DNA of 64,000 nucleotides from assembly GCF_018283675.1 (NCBI RefSeq), contig NZ_JAGVRK010000001.1, positions 992,001-1,056,000 of the forward strand. The letters are read 5' to 3'. A model generated the notes under the pieces. It was not told where the DNA came from. It saw only the letters and a program-made list of their open reading frames with translations, and ran no database searches. Position 1 is the stretch's first letter. Each line of letters starts with the position of its first letter. Source of the stretch: Metabacillus flavus. Lineage in GTDB: Bacteria > Bacillota > Bacilli > Bacillales > Bacillaceae. The position numbers and the translations under genes are program-made. Below are positions 24,405 to 33,634 of this stretch, piece after piece.

Positions 24405-25451
24405 TTACAAATCATCAAATCCATTATCCACATTATTTACTTTCGTATACTGCCTTGATTTCTGTTCAAAGAAATCGGATTTGCCGAGATCGACTTCTTC
24501 GTATGCTTTGATCCACTTGAGCGGGTTCGTCCGGTAGCCTTCAAACGGACGGTCGTAGCCGAGCTGATTGGAGCGGACGTTGGCATAGAATTTAATGTAA
24601 TCCTCTACATCCTTCATACCGATGCCTTCGATTTTGTTTCCAATAATGTGGCGGCCCCATTCAATTTCAAGCTCGGCTGCTTCAACCAAAGTGCTTTCCA
24701 CAAACACTTTCAGGTCCGTTGTATCATATTCCGGATATTGTACAAGCACCTCTCTGAAAATTTTCACGAATAGATCGACGTGGATTTGCTCATCGCGGTT
24801 GATATAATTAATCATCGTACTTGTTGCCACCATTTTTTGATTGCGGGCGAGGTTGTAAAAGAAGGCGAATCCCGAGTAAAAGAACAAGCCTTCGAGAATT
24901 ACGTCATAAACAAGCGACTTGAGCAGGTTTTCGACATTCGCGTTTTCTGCAAAATCCTTGTAGCCGTTTGTAACAAAATCGTTTCGCTTCCTGAGTATTG
25001 CCTCGCTCCGCCAATACTCGAATACTTGATCCTGCTTGCTTTTCGGCACAATGCTAGAGAGTACATAAGAGTAAGAATGATTGTGAATGACTTCCTGCTG
25101 TGCAAGCATAATCATGAGTGCGTTAATGCTTGAGTCGGTAATGTAGTCAGCGACTTTTCCTGCATAATCCGTTTGAATGCTGTCGAGCAGGGCGAGAAGC
25201 CCAATGATTTTAAGGAAGGCATCCTTTTCATGCTCATCGAGGTCTTTAAATTGCTTAACATCCTGAGACATATTGATTTCAAATGGCGTCCAGAAGTTCG
25301 ATAGCATTTTCTTATATTTGGAATACGCCCATGGATAGGCAACATCATCCCAGTTTAAAATGTTGGAACTCCGGCCGTTGATCAGCGCTGTGGAACGGTT
25401 CGGCGCCTCGGGATCCATAATGGTCCGCTGTGATAGTGCGATGTCTGTCAT
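24405..25451 (-). CDS. nrdB: Ribonucleotide reductase class I, beta (radical) subunit
   Basis: This 348-aa protein has all di-iron ligands: Asp in 'LLDSIQTDY', Glu and His in 'QEVIHNHSYSY', Glu in 'ILEGLFFYSGFAF', and Glu/His in 'RDEQIHVDLF'. The Tyr seven residues after the first Glu ('SYSY') is in place for the stable radical. The C-terminal tail 'VNNVDNGFDDL' would dock in the alpha subunit. It starts 12 bases after nrdA and shares the riboswitch-controlled transcript. Choice of nrdB over nrdF as symbol is uncertain; no nrdI or nrdH lies beside it, which favours the Ia-like type. Confidence 0.94.
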   Translation of the reverse strand: MTDIALSQRTIMDPEAPNRSTALINGRSSNILNWDDVAYPWAYSKYKKMLSNFWTPFEINMSQDVKQFKDLDEHEKDAFLKIIGLLALLDSIQTDYAGKVADYITDSSINALMIMLAQQEVIHNHSYSYVLSSIVPKSKQDQVFEYWRSEAILRKRNDFVTNGYKDFAENANVENLLKSLVYDVILEGLFFYSGFAFFYNLARNQKMVATSTMINYINRDEQIHVDLFVKIFREVLVQYPEYDTTDLKVFVESTLVEAAELEIEWGRHIIGNKIEGIGMKDVEDYIKFYANVRSNQLGYDRPFEGYRTNPLKWIKAYEEVDLGKSDFFEQKSRQYTKVNNVDNGFDDL

Positions 25452-25463
25452 CTGTTTTTCCTC

Positions 25464-27725
25464 CTAGCTCGCACAGGAATCGCAGTCTTCGATGAGGCTG
25501 GAAGTGGAGCGGACGTAATAGGTTGTTTTCAGTCCTGCGTTCCAGGCGCTCATGTGAAGATCGAGCAATTCTTTTGCTTTGATTGTATTCAGTACGTAAA
25601 AGTTAAATGAGATTGATTGATCAATATGGCGCTGTCTCGCCGCATTTTGTTCAATGCTCCAATGCTGATCGGTGAAATAGGCGGATTTATAATACCAAGT
25701 CGTTTCCGGGCTCAAATCAGGGGCTGTGACCGGAATCTTGTAGTCTTTCTTTTCTTCCGAATAAACCTTTTGAAAAATCGGATCAATGCTTGCTGTGCTG
25801 CCGGCAATGATGGATGTAGAGGCATTTGGTGCGACTGCCATCAAGTAACCGTTCCGCATGCCGTTTTCAGCGATTCGCTGCTGAAGCTCCTGCCATTCTT
25901 CAGAACGGTAGCCGCGGTTCTCAAAATAAGTGCCTGTTTCCCAGCCGGACCCTTCAAATGCCGGGTAAGAACCTTTTTCCTTCGCAAGCTCCGAGCTCGC
26001 CTGAATCGTCAAAAAGGAGATTTTTTCGTAAAGCTGATCGGCGTACTGTACCGCTTCATCACTTTCCCACTTAATGCCTTCAAGGGCTAGAAGATGATGC
26101 CAGCCAAAGGTTCCAAGTCCGATTGCGCGGTATTTGGAATTTGTCAGCTTCGCCTGCAGAACCGGAATGTCATTTAAATCTATGACATTATCAAGCATCC
26201 TGACCTGAATTGGTATAAGACGTTCGAGCACGTCCTCTCTAACTGCTTTAGCAAGACTGATGGAGGAAAGGTTGCAAACAACAAAATCACCGGGTGTTTT
26301 AACTGTTATGATTTTTCCGTCCTCCGTATATTGTTCATCCATCGTCGTCGCGCTTTGGTTTTGAGTGATTTCTGTGCAGAGGTTGGTGCAGTATACCATT
26401 CCAGCATGAGCGTTGGTATTCATCCGGTTCACTTCGTCCCGGTAAAACATAAATGGTGTCCCTGACTCAAGCTGGCTGATCATGATCCGCTTCATGATAT
26501 CAATTGCCGGGACTTTTTCTTTCGCTAAATCAGGATGGCGGACGCACTCCCAATACTTTTCACGGAAGCTGCCGCTGCCTTTTTTCTCGTCAAAATAATC
26601 CTCCAGGCTGTAGCCGAGTGTTTTTATGACCTCATGGGGGTCGAATAAATACCAGTCACCGCGTTCCTCGACCTGTTCCATAAATAAATCAGGGAGACAG
26701 ACGCCTGTAAACAAGTCATGGGTACGGAGCCGCTCGTCCCCATTATTCAGCTTGGAATCGAGGAAAGAAAAGATGTCTTTATGCCATACATCAAGGTAAA
26801 CCGCGATGGCGCCTTTTCTTTGGCCGAGCTGATCGACGCTGACCGCTGTATTATTAAGCTGCTTCATCCAAGGAAGCACGCCGGAGGAAACCCCTTTAAA
26901 CCCGCGGATATCACTGCCTCTGCTGCGGATTTTTCCAAGATAGACGCCGATGCCGCCGCCGCTTTTTGATAAATTCGCAATATCTGTGTTGCTGTCAAAA
27001 ATGCCTTGCAGACTGTCGTCAATCGTATCGATAAAGCAGCTGGACAGCTGCCCGACGGATTTCCCGGCATTTGATAGAGTAGGAGTCGCAACCGTCATAT
27101 AAAGATTGCTCAGAGCCCAATACGCTTCTTTAACGAGATGAATTCTGTGCTCCGCCGGCTCTTTTGCCATCAAGGTCATCGCAATTATCATAAAGCGCTC
27201 CTGGGGAAGCTCCATGACGTTTTTGCTGAAGTCGCGGGCTATGTAGCGGTCAGCAAGCGTCCGGAGTCCGATATAGGTGAAGAGCAGATCGCGTTCCGGA
27301 TCGATTATCTCGCCGAGCTCGCTGATTTCTTTAGAAGTATACGAATGCGGAATCAGGTCTCCGTAAATGCCAATGCTGTGAAGGCGATCAATCAGTTCAA
27401 GGAAGGATCCGTATTTCGCTGATTTATCATATCCGCGGCTTTTTGCTGCTTCTGAATAAAGCTCGTCCAAATACAGACGGGCACAAAGGTAAGTCCAATC
27501 CGGCTCGAGCTCCGATATGTTCGCCAAGCCTTCTAAAATGGCGAGGTTCTTCATTTGTTTTTCTGTATATGTATCTCTCGCTGCGACCGCTTCAATTAAT
27601 CTCTCTGTAAAGGTAAGCAAATCAAGGTGATGAAAATCTTTTCCCGCTTCCTGTATCCATTGCATATAATTCTGTTGATCAAATGGCCTTTTTACGCCTT
27701 TTTCATTCGTCATTACGGTGGTCAT
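25464..27725 (-). CDS. nrdA: Ribonucleotide reductase class I, alpha (catalytic) subunit
   Basis: This 753-aa protein shows 'TPTLSNAGKSVGQLSSCFI' (active-site cysteine), 'KSGGGIGVYLGKIRSRGSDIRG', 'NLCTEITQ', 'VVCNLSSISLAKA' and the C-terminal redox pair in 'DCDSCAS'. It reduces ribonucleotides to deoxyribonucleotides. The start ATG 27725 is chosen because the GGAGGAGG site directly abuts the earlier ATG 27731. The frame further upstream runs through the attenuator and is not coding. Controlled by the cobalamin riboswitch and terminator upstream. Confidence 0.95.
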   Translation of the reverse strand: MTTVMTNEKGVKRPFDQQNYMQWIQEAGKDFHHLDLLTFTERLIEAVAARDTYTEKQMKNLAILEGLANISELEPDWTYLCARLYLDELYSEAAKSRGYDKSAKYGSFLELIDRLHSIGIYGDLIPHSYTSKEISELGEIIDPERDLLFTYIGLRTLADRYIARDFSKNVMELPQERFMIIAMTLMAKEPAEHRIHLVKEAYWALSNLYMTVATPTLSNAGKSVGQLSSCFIDTIDDSLQGIFDSNTDIANLSKSGGGIGVYLGKIRSRGSDIRGFKGVSSGVLPWMKQLNNTAVSVDQLGQRKGAIAVYLDVWHKDIFSFLDSKLNNGDERLRTHDLFTGVCLPDLFMEQVEERGDWYLFDPHEVIKTLGYSLEDYFDEKKGSGSFREKYWECVRHPDLAKEKVPAIDIMKRIMISQLESGTPFMFYRDEVNRMNTNAHAGMVYCTNLCTEITQNQSATTMDEQYTEDGKIITVKTPGDFVVCNLSSISLAKAVREDVLERLIPIQVRMLDNVIDLNDIPVLQAKLTNSKYRAIGLGTFGWHHLLALEGIKWESDEAVQYADQLYEKISFLTIQASSELAKEKGSYPAFEGSGWETGTYFENRGYRSEEWQELQQRIAENGMRNGYLMAVAPNASTSIIAGSTASIDPIFQKVYSEEKKDYKIPVTAPDLSPETTWYYKSAYFTDQHWSIEQNAARQRHIDQSISFNFYVLNTIKAKELLDLHMSAWNAGLKTTYYVRSTSSLIEDCDSCAS

Positions 27726-27747
27726 CGCCATCCTCCTCCAAAGGAAA

Positions 27748-27780
27748 ATAAAAAATCCGCTCTTGGCAATTGAGCGGATC
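27748..27780 (-). terminator. Attenuator (expression platform) of the nrdAB cobalamin riboswitch
   Basis: On the minus strand ATCCGCTC/GAGCGGAT with a 9-base loop is followed by TTTTTTATTTT and then directly by the nrdA ribosome binding site. Its position makes it the likely off-switch of the leader. Confidence 0.85.
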
Positions 27781-27854
27781 AAACGATAGAATAAAAGAAG
27801 ATCTTTTACTTCCACCGTTTCATCTTCCCAATCCCCGGGAAAAGCGAAACATAT

Positions 27855-28018
27855 CCAGCATCGGCAGGTCTCCTGACTTGTGCTTCCTCCTACTATGGGT
27901 CCTTCCCGTACGAAGCCGTACAGTGGCTTTCCCAGTTCGTCACACTTACAGTTGCGGGGACAGTTCCGGTCTTTAACCGGATTCCCTTTTAAGCTATTCT
28001 TAGCACCGTTTGCTGTGG
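27855..28018 (-). promoter_or_regulatory. Cobalamin (AdoCbl) riboswitch upstream of nrdAB
   Basis: Read on the minus strand, the leader has the ordered cobalamin riboswitch blocks: CGGTGCTAAGAATAGC, AAAAGGGAATCCGG, ACTGTCCCCGCAACTGTAA, the GGGAAGG segment, and the B12 box AGTCAGGAGACCTGCC. They are closed by CAGCA/TGCTG. Its orientation and the downstream terminator place nrdAB under control of coenzyme B12. Such control of class I reductase is known from Streptomyces and some bacilli, where a B12-dependent class II enzyme exists as the alternative. Confidence 0.95.
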
Positions 28019-28157
28019 AATATAAACTATATATAGTGGTATGTTTTAATTTAAGTTTCTATATATTGTGTTTGTTATAGATACATATTAAAGTACAAGA
28101 TTTTGAATTTCAACTATTTCCCCTCAAAAATATTCTTTTTTATTTACGCGGATGTGC

Positions 28158-28187
28158 TTGACAATAACTCGGCCAACCGTATGTAAT
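28158..28187 (+). promoter_or_regulatory. Sigma-A promoter of dat
   Basis: TTGACA (28158-28163), an 18-base spacer and TGTAAT (28182-28187), about 35 bases before the start codon of the transaminase. Confidence 0.7.
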
Positions 28188-28222
28188 GATAAGTACAAAT
28201 CTGAAAATTCCAGAGGTGCTCT

Positions 28223-29080
28223 ATGAAAATCCTGATGAATACAGAACTAATCGATCGAGAGCAGGCAAAAGTAGATATTGAGGACAGAGGCTATCAATTC
28301 GGAGACGGCGTCTATGAAGTAATCCGGGTCTATGATGGAGAAGTTTTTACAATGGATGAGCATTTAGAAAGATTAAAAAGAAGTGCTGGAGAAATCAAAA
28401 TTTCGCTGCCTTATGATATCGAGGAGCTGAAAAACCGGGTTAGAGAGTTGGTCTCGGTGAACAAGGTATGGGACGGCGGAATCTATATGCAGGTGACAAG
28501 AGGGGTCAGCCCAAGGAACCACCTTTTCCCCGGATCAGATATTCCAGCTCAGCTGGTGGCCTATCCGGTTCCATCGAAACGTCCGGAAGAGCTTCAAAAA
28601 ACCGGCGTTGAGGTCATCACAGCGGAGGACATGCGCTGGAAACGCTGCGACATTAAAAGCCTGAATCTTCTGTGGAATGTGATGGCGAAACAGGAAGCAG
28701 CGGACGCAGGGAAATATGAAACCATTTTTGTACGGGACGGTATTGTCACAGAAGGAAGCTCCACAAATTTTTATGCAGTTAAGGATGGAACGGTTTATAC
28801 TCATCCCGCCAATAACTTCATTTTGAACGGCATTACACGTCTTAAAATATTGGAAGCATCCAGAAATGCCGGGGTAAATGCAGTTGAAAAAGAAATTCAG
28901 GCATCCGAGCTCGATCAGTATGAGGAAGCCTTTATCTCCTCTACAACGATCGAAGTGATGCCAATTGTGAAAATTGACGGCAAGTCCTACAGCAAAGGAA
29001 AGCCGGGACCGGTCACATTGTCGATTGCAAAAGCGTTCCGGGAGCTGCTGCCGGACCATAAGAAGAATGGCGTTTTGTAA
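28223..29080 (+). CDS. dat: D-amino-acid (D-alanine) aminotransferase
   Basis: This 285-aa fold-type-IV PLP enzyme has 'DRGYQFGDGVYEVIRVYDG' at the N-terminus, the PLP Lys in 'RCDIKSLNLL' near residue 144, 'EGSSTNFYAV' near 178 and 'ISSTTIEVMP' near 242. It interconverts D-alanine and D-glutamate for cell-wall or spore-wall precursors. Length and motifs match the Bacillus Dat enzymes. It is monocistronic, with its own promoter and terminator. Confidence 0.95.
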   Translation: MKILMNTELIDREQAKVDIEDRGYQFGDGVYEVIRVYDGEVFTMDEHLERLKRSAGEIKISLPYDIEELKNRVRELVSVNKVWDGGIYMQVTRGVSPRNHLFPGSDIPAQLVAYPVPSKRPEELQKTGVEVITAEDMRWKRCDIKSLNLLWNVMAKQEAADAGKYETIFVRDGIVTEGSSTNFYAVKDGTVYTHPANNFILNGITRLKILEASRNAGVNAVEKEIQASELDQYEEAFISSTTIEVMPIVKIDGKSYSKGKPGPVTLSIAKAFRELLPDHKKNGVL

Positions 29081-29124
29081 AGGGTTAATAAACTGTACAC
29101 AAACAGTTTAGCCGTTTAGATAAC

Positions 29125-29158
29125 GGGAGTGCTGTTAAAAGAGCATTCCTGTTTTTTT
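29125..29158 (+). terminator. Intrinsic terminator of dat
   Basis: GGAGTGCT/AGCATTCC (one G-T pair) followed by G and seven T. The next element's target duplication begins in this T-run. Confidence 0.85.
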
Positions 29159-29164
29159 GTATTA

Positions 29165-29261
29165 GGCTCTGTTAAAGTCTAATGTTGATTTTTAACACCT
29201 GTTGATTGGAGTGGAAAGCGATCGCCTGCAACGGAAATCAACAGCCAAGTTTAACAGAGCC
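29165..29261 (-). mobile_element. MITE-like element, copy 4 (internal-deletion form, 97 bp)
   Basis: Perfect GGCTCTGTTAAA/TTTAACAGAGCC ends and a perfect 8-bp duplication TTGTATTA (29157-29164 and 29262-29269). Oriented opposite to copies 1, 2 and 5. Compared with the 183-bp form, about 86 bases of core are missing between two short TTCC-containing repeats, consistent with slippage or recombination deletion. Confidence 0.93.
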
Positions 29262-29373
29262 TTGTATTAAGGAATTTTCTCGTTGAAACACATTGATGAA
29301 ACCGCTGCTGTAAGCTTTTCCAATGATTTAAGGTACAATAAAAGAATCTCACTGAAAGGTGCAAACCATCCAA

Positions 29374-30174
29374 ATGAAAAGTGTAAAACTGATAGCGGGA
29401 ATTTCATTAGCCGCAAGCATATTGTGGATAGGCGGTTTAGGATACACGATGAACAGCCAATTTTTTCAGCAGCCTGATCCTCCTGCAAAAAGGAGCACCC
29501 AACCATCTGATAACAAACCGGCTAAGCAGGATAATGAGTATGTTGTCGTTGGACTTGGCGATTCTCTTACAAGAGGGATCGGTGATGGCGACGGGAAAGG
29601 ATATGTCGGGTATTTAATGAATGATCTTCGAGGCAGATCGGAGCAGAAGGTTACGCTCTCCAATTTATCCATCAGCGGACAGACATCGTCGGGGCTGGAC
29701 AAGCAGCTGAAGCAGGCGGAAATTCAGCGCCAAATCAGTAAGGCGGATGCTATTGTGATGACCATCGGGGGAAATGACCTTTTTGCGGGCGGACAAGTGA
29801 TGAACGACCTGTCGAGCAAGACGATTGAACAGACAAGAACAGCATTTCTGAACAGGCTGTCCGGGATTTTCAAACAAATCCGCACCATAAATCCGGATGC
29901 GGCGATCTATTATGTTGGGCTGTATAATCCATTTAATGATCTGTCCGATAGCTCTGTAACCTCCGGCATTGTAAGAGAGTGGAATTTTTATACCGCTAAT
30001 GAAGCGGCAAAATATAAGAAAACCGTTATGGTGCCCACCTTTGATTTATTCGAACAAAATGTGAATGACTACTTGTATAGTGATAAATTTCATCCAAATA
30101 AAGAGGGGTATAAGCTAATAGGAGAGCGGCTGTCCTCCCTCATCGTCTTCAGTGAGGAGGGAAAGAAAAAATGA
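29374..30174 (+). CDS. SGNH/GDSL-type esterase with N-terminal signal anchor
   Basis: This 266-aa protein has a hydrophobic N-terminus (residues 1-28) that is probably a signal peptide or anchor, a Pro/Lys/Gln-rich linker, then an SGNH domain: 'GLGDSLTRG' (nucleophilic Ser), 'SISGQTSS', 'TIGGNDLF' and 'DKFHPNKEGY' (Asp/His). It is similar in plan to B. subtilis YpmR-like lipases. ATG 29374 is preferred over GTG 29359, which overlaps the only ribosome site (GAAAGGTG). The stop overlaps the next gene (ATGA), tying the esterase to the ABC exporter. Confidence 0.88.
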   Translation: MKSVKLIAGISLAASILWIGGLGYTMNSQFFQQPDPPAKRSTQPSDNKPAKQDNEYVVVGLGDSLTRGIGDGDGKGYVGYLMNDLRGRSEQKVTLSNLSISGQTSSGLDKQLKQAEIQRQISKADAIVMTIGGNDLFAGGQVMNDLSSKTIEQTRTAFLNRLSGIFKQIRTINPDAAIYYVGLYNPFNDLSDSSVTSGIVREWNFYTANEAAKYKKTVMVPTFDLFEQNVNDYLYSDKFHPNKEGYKLIGERLSSLIVFSEEGKKK

Positions 30175-31085
30175 CAGATAATGTGACACTCTCTGTATCG
30201 GGTTTGAAGAAAACAATCAAAAAAAAGGAAATTATTAAAGGGTTAAGCTTCGAACTTCAAAAAGGGGAAGTGTTCGGCTTTTTAGGACCGAATGGAGCCG
30301 GTAAAACGACGACGATCCGCATGCTGGTCGGGCTAATCAAACCAACATCTGGAAAAATCTCCATATGCGGATATGACCTGGAGAAACAGTATACAAAAGC
30401 CATCCGGAATATCGGCTGCATCGTCGAAAATCCAGAGCTTTATACGTATTTAAGCGGACGGGAAAATCTTGAATATTTCAAACGGATGATTCCGGGATTA
30501 AAAGAGGAGCGCATTGATGAAGTTGTTCATCTTGTCCGGCTTGAGCACCGAATCGATGACCGGGTCAGTACGTATTCACTCGGGATGAGACAAAGACTGG
30601 GAATTGCCCAGGCGCTCCTCAGCCGTCCGAAAGTACTCATCCTGGATGAACCGACAAATGGTCTTGATCCAATGGGAATCCGGGAAATGCGCGAATTTAT
30701 CCGTTTTCTTGCAGAGAAGGAGGGGTTAACCGTCCTCGTGTCTTCCCACCTGCTCAGTGAAATTCAATTAATGTGCGACCGGGTAGCCATTATGTCCAAA
30801 GGAAAGGTCCTCCGCATCGATACCGTTTCTGCCTTGCTGACAGAAAAAGAGCGTGTGATCTGGAATGCGGCACCACTGGCAAAAGCGAAAGAGCTGCTGG
30901 AGCAGGAAACAGCCATTCTTGCAGAAAAGGATGGAGCTCTTGTAACCGCAAATGATGAAACTCACATTGCAATGTGGAATGAAAAGCTGGTTAACGCAGG
31001 TGTGAGTGTAAGCGGAATTGAAATAAAGCTCCCAACACTGGAAGACCTCTTCATTGAACTGACAGAAGGTGAAACCATTGATTAA
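30171..31085 (+). CDS. ABC transporter ATP-binding protein, ABC-2/BcrA-like
   Basis: This 304-aa ATPase has Walker A 'GPNGAGKTT', signature 'YSLGMRQRLGIAQAL', Walker B 'VLILDEPTNGLDP' and switch His 'SSHLL'. The C-terminal DUF4162-like tail is typical of drug/bacitracin-type exporters (BcrA, NatA). It pairs with the permease that overlaps its 3' end. Together with the secreted esterase it may handle lipids or a lipophilic antibiotic, but the substrate is unknown. Confidence 0.93.
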   Translation: MTDNVTLSVSGLKKTIKKKEIIKGLSFELQKGEVFGFLGPNGAGKTTTIRMLVGLIKPTSGKISICGYDLEKQYTKAIRNIGCIVENPELYTYLSGRENLEYFKRMIPGLKEERIDEVVHLVRLEHRIDDRVSTYSLGMRQRLGIAQALLSRPKVLILDEPTNGLDPMGIREMREFIRFLAEKEGLTVLVSSHLLSEIQLMCDRVAIMSKGKVLRIDTVSALLTEKERVIWNAAPLAKAKELLEQETAILAEKDGALVTANDETHIAMWNEKLVNAGVSVSGIEIKLPTLEDLFIELTEGETID

Positions 31086-32058
31086 TCTTGTATATAACGA
31101 AATGATTAAGATCGTGCGGAAAAAGAGACTGTTTATTATCATGGGCATCATTGCAGTATTAGCAGCGCTGTTTACCTATGCACAAGTCAAGAAGTATGAA
31201 GAATCCGTTAAAGAAGCGGGGACGGAAGACTGGCGAACGCAGGTGCAGCAGGAGATTATCAATACCCAAAACAGGCTGAGCTCAGGCGGCATTTCCGGTG
31301 AGTGGAAAGAATTCATGCAAATCCGGGTCAATCAGCAGCAGTATTACCTGAACCATGATATCAATCCATCTGCCCCGGGTGCTCCGACCTTTATGAGAAT
31401 ATTTGCTGAAAATTCGATTGATCTGCTTTTGCCGCTGATGGTGATGGTCATCGCGAGTGACCTTGTTTCATCCGAGCATACAAACGGAACAATCAAGCTG
31501 CTTCTGACGAGGCCGGTCAAAAGGTGGAAAATCCTATTAAGCAAATACATCACGCTTCTTCTGTCCATCTCGTTTATCGTCCTGTCAGTCGGAATTTTGA
31601 CGTATCTCGTGTCAGGAGTTGCTTTAGGCTATACGGGCTGGAATTTGCCGGTATTAACCGGATTTACGGTGAACGGCGGCCAACTTGATACGAGTCAGGT
31701 GCAGATGATGAGCATGTGGCAGTATCTCATAATGGACTTTGGTTTAGTCTGGTTTGTTGCGGTGGTAGTCGGCACGCTCACCTTTGCGCTTTCCTCCGTT
31801 ATGAAAAGCACCGCCTCCGTAATGGGTGTTATGCTTGCTTCTCTAATAGCGGGAGCGATCCTTGCTAACATGGTATCAGCATGGGACTCAGCCAAATACC
31901 TTTTTATGGTGAACTTAAGGCTGACTGATTATCTCAGCGGCATGGCGCCGCCGATCAACGGTATGACGCTAGGCTTTTCAATGACCGTGCTGACCATTTG
32001 GGCAGCTGCTGCTTTAGCTATTTCCTTTTTCTTTTTTACGCGGAAGGATGTTTATTAA
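31069..32058 (+). CDS. ABC-2 type transporter permease
   Basis: This 329-aa protein has one N-terminal helix (residues about 15-33), a polar extracytoplasmic stretch of about 80 residues and then five helices, with 'SDLVSSEHTNGTIKLLLTRPVKRWKILLSKY' typical of ABC-2 permeases. The start may be GTG 31069 or TTG 31078. The AGAAGGTG site is better spaced for TTG 31078 (product starts MINLVYNEM). Both overlap the ATPase gene. Confidence 0.9.
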   Translation: MKPLINLVYNEMIKIVRKKRLFIIMGIIAVLAALFTYAQVKKYEESVKEAGTEDWRTQVQQEIINTQNRLSSGGISGEWKEFMQIRVNQQQYYLNHDINPSAPGAPTFMRIFAENSIDLLLPLMVMVIASDLVSSEHTNGTIKLLLTRPVKRWKILLSKYITLLLSISFIVLSVGILTYLVSGVALGYTGWNLPVLTGFTVNGGQLDTSQVQMMSMWQYLIMDFGLVWFVAVVVGTLTFALSSVMKSTASVMGVMLASLIAGAILANMVSAWDSAKYLFMVNLRLTDYLSGMAPPINGMTLGFSMTVLTIWAAAALAISFFFFTRKDVY

Positions 32059-32112
32059 AACTAGAAAAAGAGGCAGTTCAGATCGTCAGTTTTATAAACT
32101 CTTTTCACTTAT

Positions 32113-32275
32113 AAAAATTGGATAGTTTTAGGCTGATTTCCGTTACAGGATGCTCCCTTTCCGCGGGGCAGGCGGTGAGCCTCCTCTGCGCTCTGCGCCT
32201 GAGGGTCTCACCTGTCCCGCTGCACCCGCTGGAGTCTCGCACCTTCCACTTCAATCAGCCTAACCCATTATTTTT
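32113..32275 (+). repeat. Repeat with MITE-type core but different ends (subfamily 2, long copy)
   Basis: Inverted ends are AAAAATTGGATAG(T)TTTAGGCTGATT and the complement of AATCAGCCTAACCCATTATTTTT. Inside is the same GC-rich core as the 183-bp elements (TTTCCGCGGGGC...GGTGAGCCTCCTC...CTGTCCCGCTGC). No clear target duplication was found. Not coding. Confidence 0.75.
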
Positions 32276-32352
32276 GAGTATACCTATTTAAAAAACAAAA
32301 TCCCCGGAGTGCTCCCACAGCGTCCGGGGGTGGTGTTCAAACATATCCTATC

Positions 32353-32384
32353 AGGAGGCTTTTTAAAACAGCCTCCTTTTTTTG
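32353..32384. terminator. Terminator between convergent ABC permease and GNAT genes
   Basis: AGGAGGCT/AGCCTCCT with a 9-base loop and seven T. Confidence 0.85.
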
Positions 32385-32390
32385 ATCATC

Positions 32391-33173
32391 CTAACCTTGA
32401 ATCTCTTTTATGCTCTTTCCTCCTAAGAATGCATGCCCCGTTTTCATTACGGCAATGGTCTCAAATCCATAGCGGCTGTACACCTTTTCAACTCTTTCAT
32501 TAATTGGAAGCACCCAAAGTTTATCTATGTGTTTTCTCACGGCTTCTTTTTGAATAAAGAATAGCAAATCACCGATCAATCCCTTTCCTCGGAATGCCTC
32601 AAGAGTTGCTACACTTTCTACACGGGCCTGATTTTTTTCTTCAAACATACAGGCAGCCGCACACGCTTTTCCGTCACAGCGAAGAAGATAGTAGGTAAAG
32701 GATGGATGGCTGAATTGTTTTCTGAAGATCTTTTCAATGGTTTCCTTCCCGCCGAATTCCTTGATGCTGCCTTGAATTTGAAGAACTTCATTAAAATTTT
32801 CCAGAGTTACTTTTTCGATCGTTGCATGCCGGTCCGGCACGGCTTGAATTTGGCCCGTCCATAACTGAACAGGACTGACAAACTCTTCATATTGAAATCC
32901 TCTTGTTTTCAGTTCTGTGATTAACGCTTGCTGCTTTTCAAGCTGATAAAGGTAGAATCTTGGAATAATGTTCCTGGACTGATAAAAGCGGATCACTTCA
33001 TCTGCCAAAAGCACGGGATCCGGACACTCCTCGCTGATGTGTGCATGGTTGGCATCATAATAATTCGGCTCATTTTCATTTAAAAACAGCGAGCCCCATG
33101 CTGTTTCGTTTCGTGTTGTGAACGTTTCTAAATATGCGAAATCAAGTTTTACTGCTTCTGCTAAGTTCATCAT
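32391..33173 (-). CDS. GNAT family N-acetyltransferase (two-part)
   Basis: This 260-aa protein has an N-terminal half that looks like a degenerate GNAT fold and a C-terminal GNAT domain with the acetyl-CoA motif 'VATLEAFRGKGLIGDLL' near residues 188-204 and 'EKVYSRYGFETIAVM' at the end. The substrate is unknown. The IS1595-family element is inserted 67 bases upstream of its start and could affect its promoter. Confidence 0.85.
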   Translation of the reverse strand: MMNLAEAVKLDFAYLETFTTRNETAWGSLFLNENEPNYYDANHAHISEECPDPVLLADEVIRFYQSRNIIPRFYLYQLEKQQALITELKTRGFQYEEFVSPVQLWTGQIQAVPDRHATIEKVTLENFNEVLQIQGSIKEFGGKETIEKIFRKQFSHPSFTYYLLRCDGKACAAACMFEEKNQARVESVATLEAFRGKGLIGDLLFFIQKEAVRKHIDKLWVLPINERVEKVYSRYGFETIAVMKTGHAFLGGKSIKEIQG

Positions 33174-33316
33174 ATTGCCCTTCTGATTGTCATTTGAACA
33201 TCCAAATTATAGCATAGGGGTTAAGATCATTTATTCCATTGGCTTTGTTAATGAATATTGTTGATTAGTTTTATAAATTTAGGACTTCAAGTTATGAAGT
33301 CCTCTGTATATTACCA

Positions 33317-33634
33317 TTAAATATTCTTTTTGAATCTGTTTCTTGTATTTGAGTAAACCAATGCAAAAATAATAAAAGTTAAAAGTAAAATAAGACCTAT
33401 AATAAATAAAATTTGGATTTCTAACATCTCACTCAATGCAAATAATAATATGCTAAAGCTAATACCATACATAATTTTTCCCATAAATTTGCACAAAGCT
33501 ACCTCATCATATTGAGCCTTTTCACTGTCAGACATTGTATTATACCCTGCAAGTAATGAAGCTCCTTTTCCTTTTGATAGTAAAATAGCGAAAATTAAGA
33601 ACGGTATTAAAACGATAAGGATAGCTACTCCCAT
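33317..33634 (-). CDS. DUF3784 membrane protein, passenger gene of the IS
   Basis: This 105-aa protein has three hydrophobic segments (about 2-20, 50-70, 73-95) with the DUF3784 signature 'GKGASLLAGYNTMSDSEKAQYDEVALCKFMG' region between the first two. It has a strong AAAGGAGG site. It lies inside the inverted repeats downstream of the transposase on the same strand, so it travels with the element. Function unknown; DUF3784 proteins are small integral membrane proteins common in Firmicutes. A weak hairpin (33281-33303) follows its stop. Confidence 0.88.
   Translation of the reverse strand: MGVAILIVLIPFLIFAILLSKGKGASLLAGYNTMSDSEKAQYDEVALCKFMGKIMYGISFSILLFALSEMLEIQILFIIGLILLLTFIIFALVYSNTRNRFKKNI

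Noticed and set aside
27726-27815. N-terminal extension of the ribonucleotide reductase alpha subunit
   Set aside because: The extra codons lie in the attenuator stem and T-tract of the riboswitch leader, and the ribosome site fits ATG 27725.
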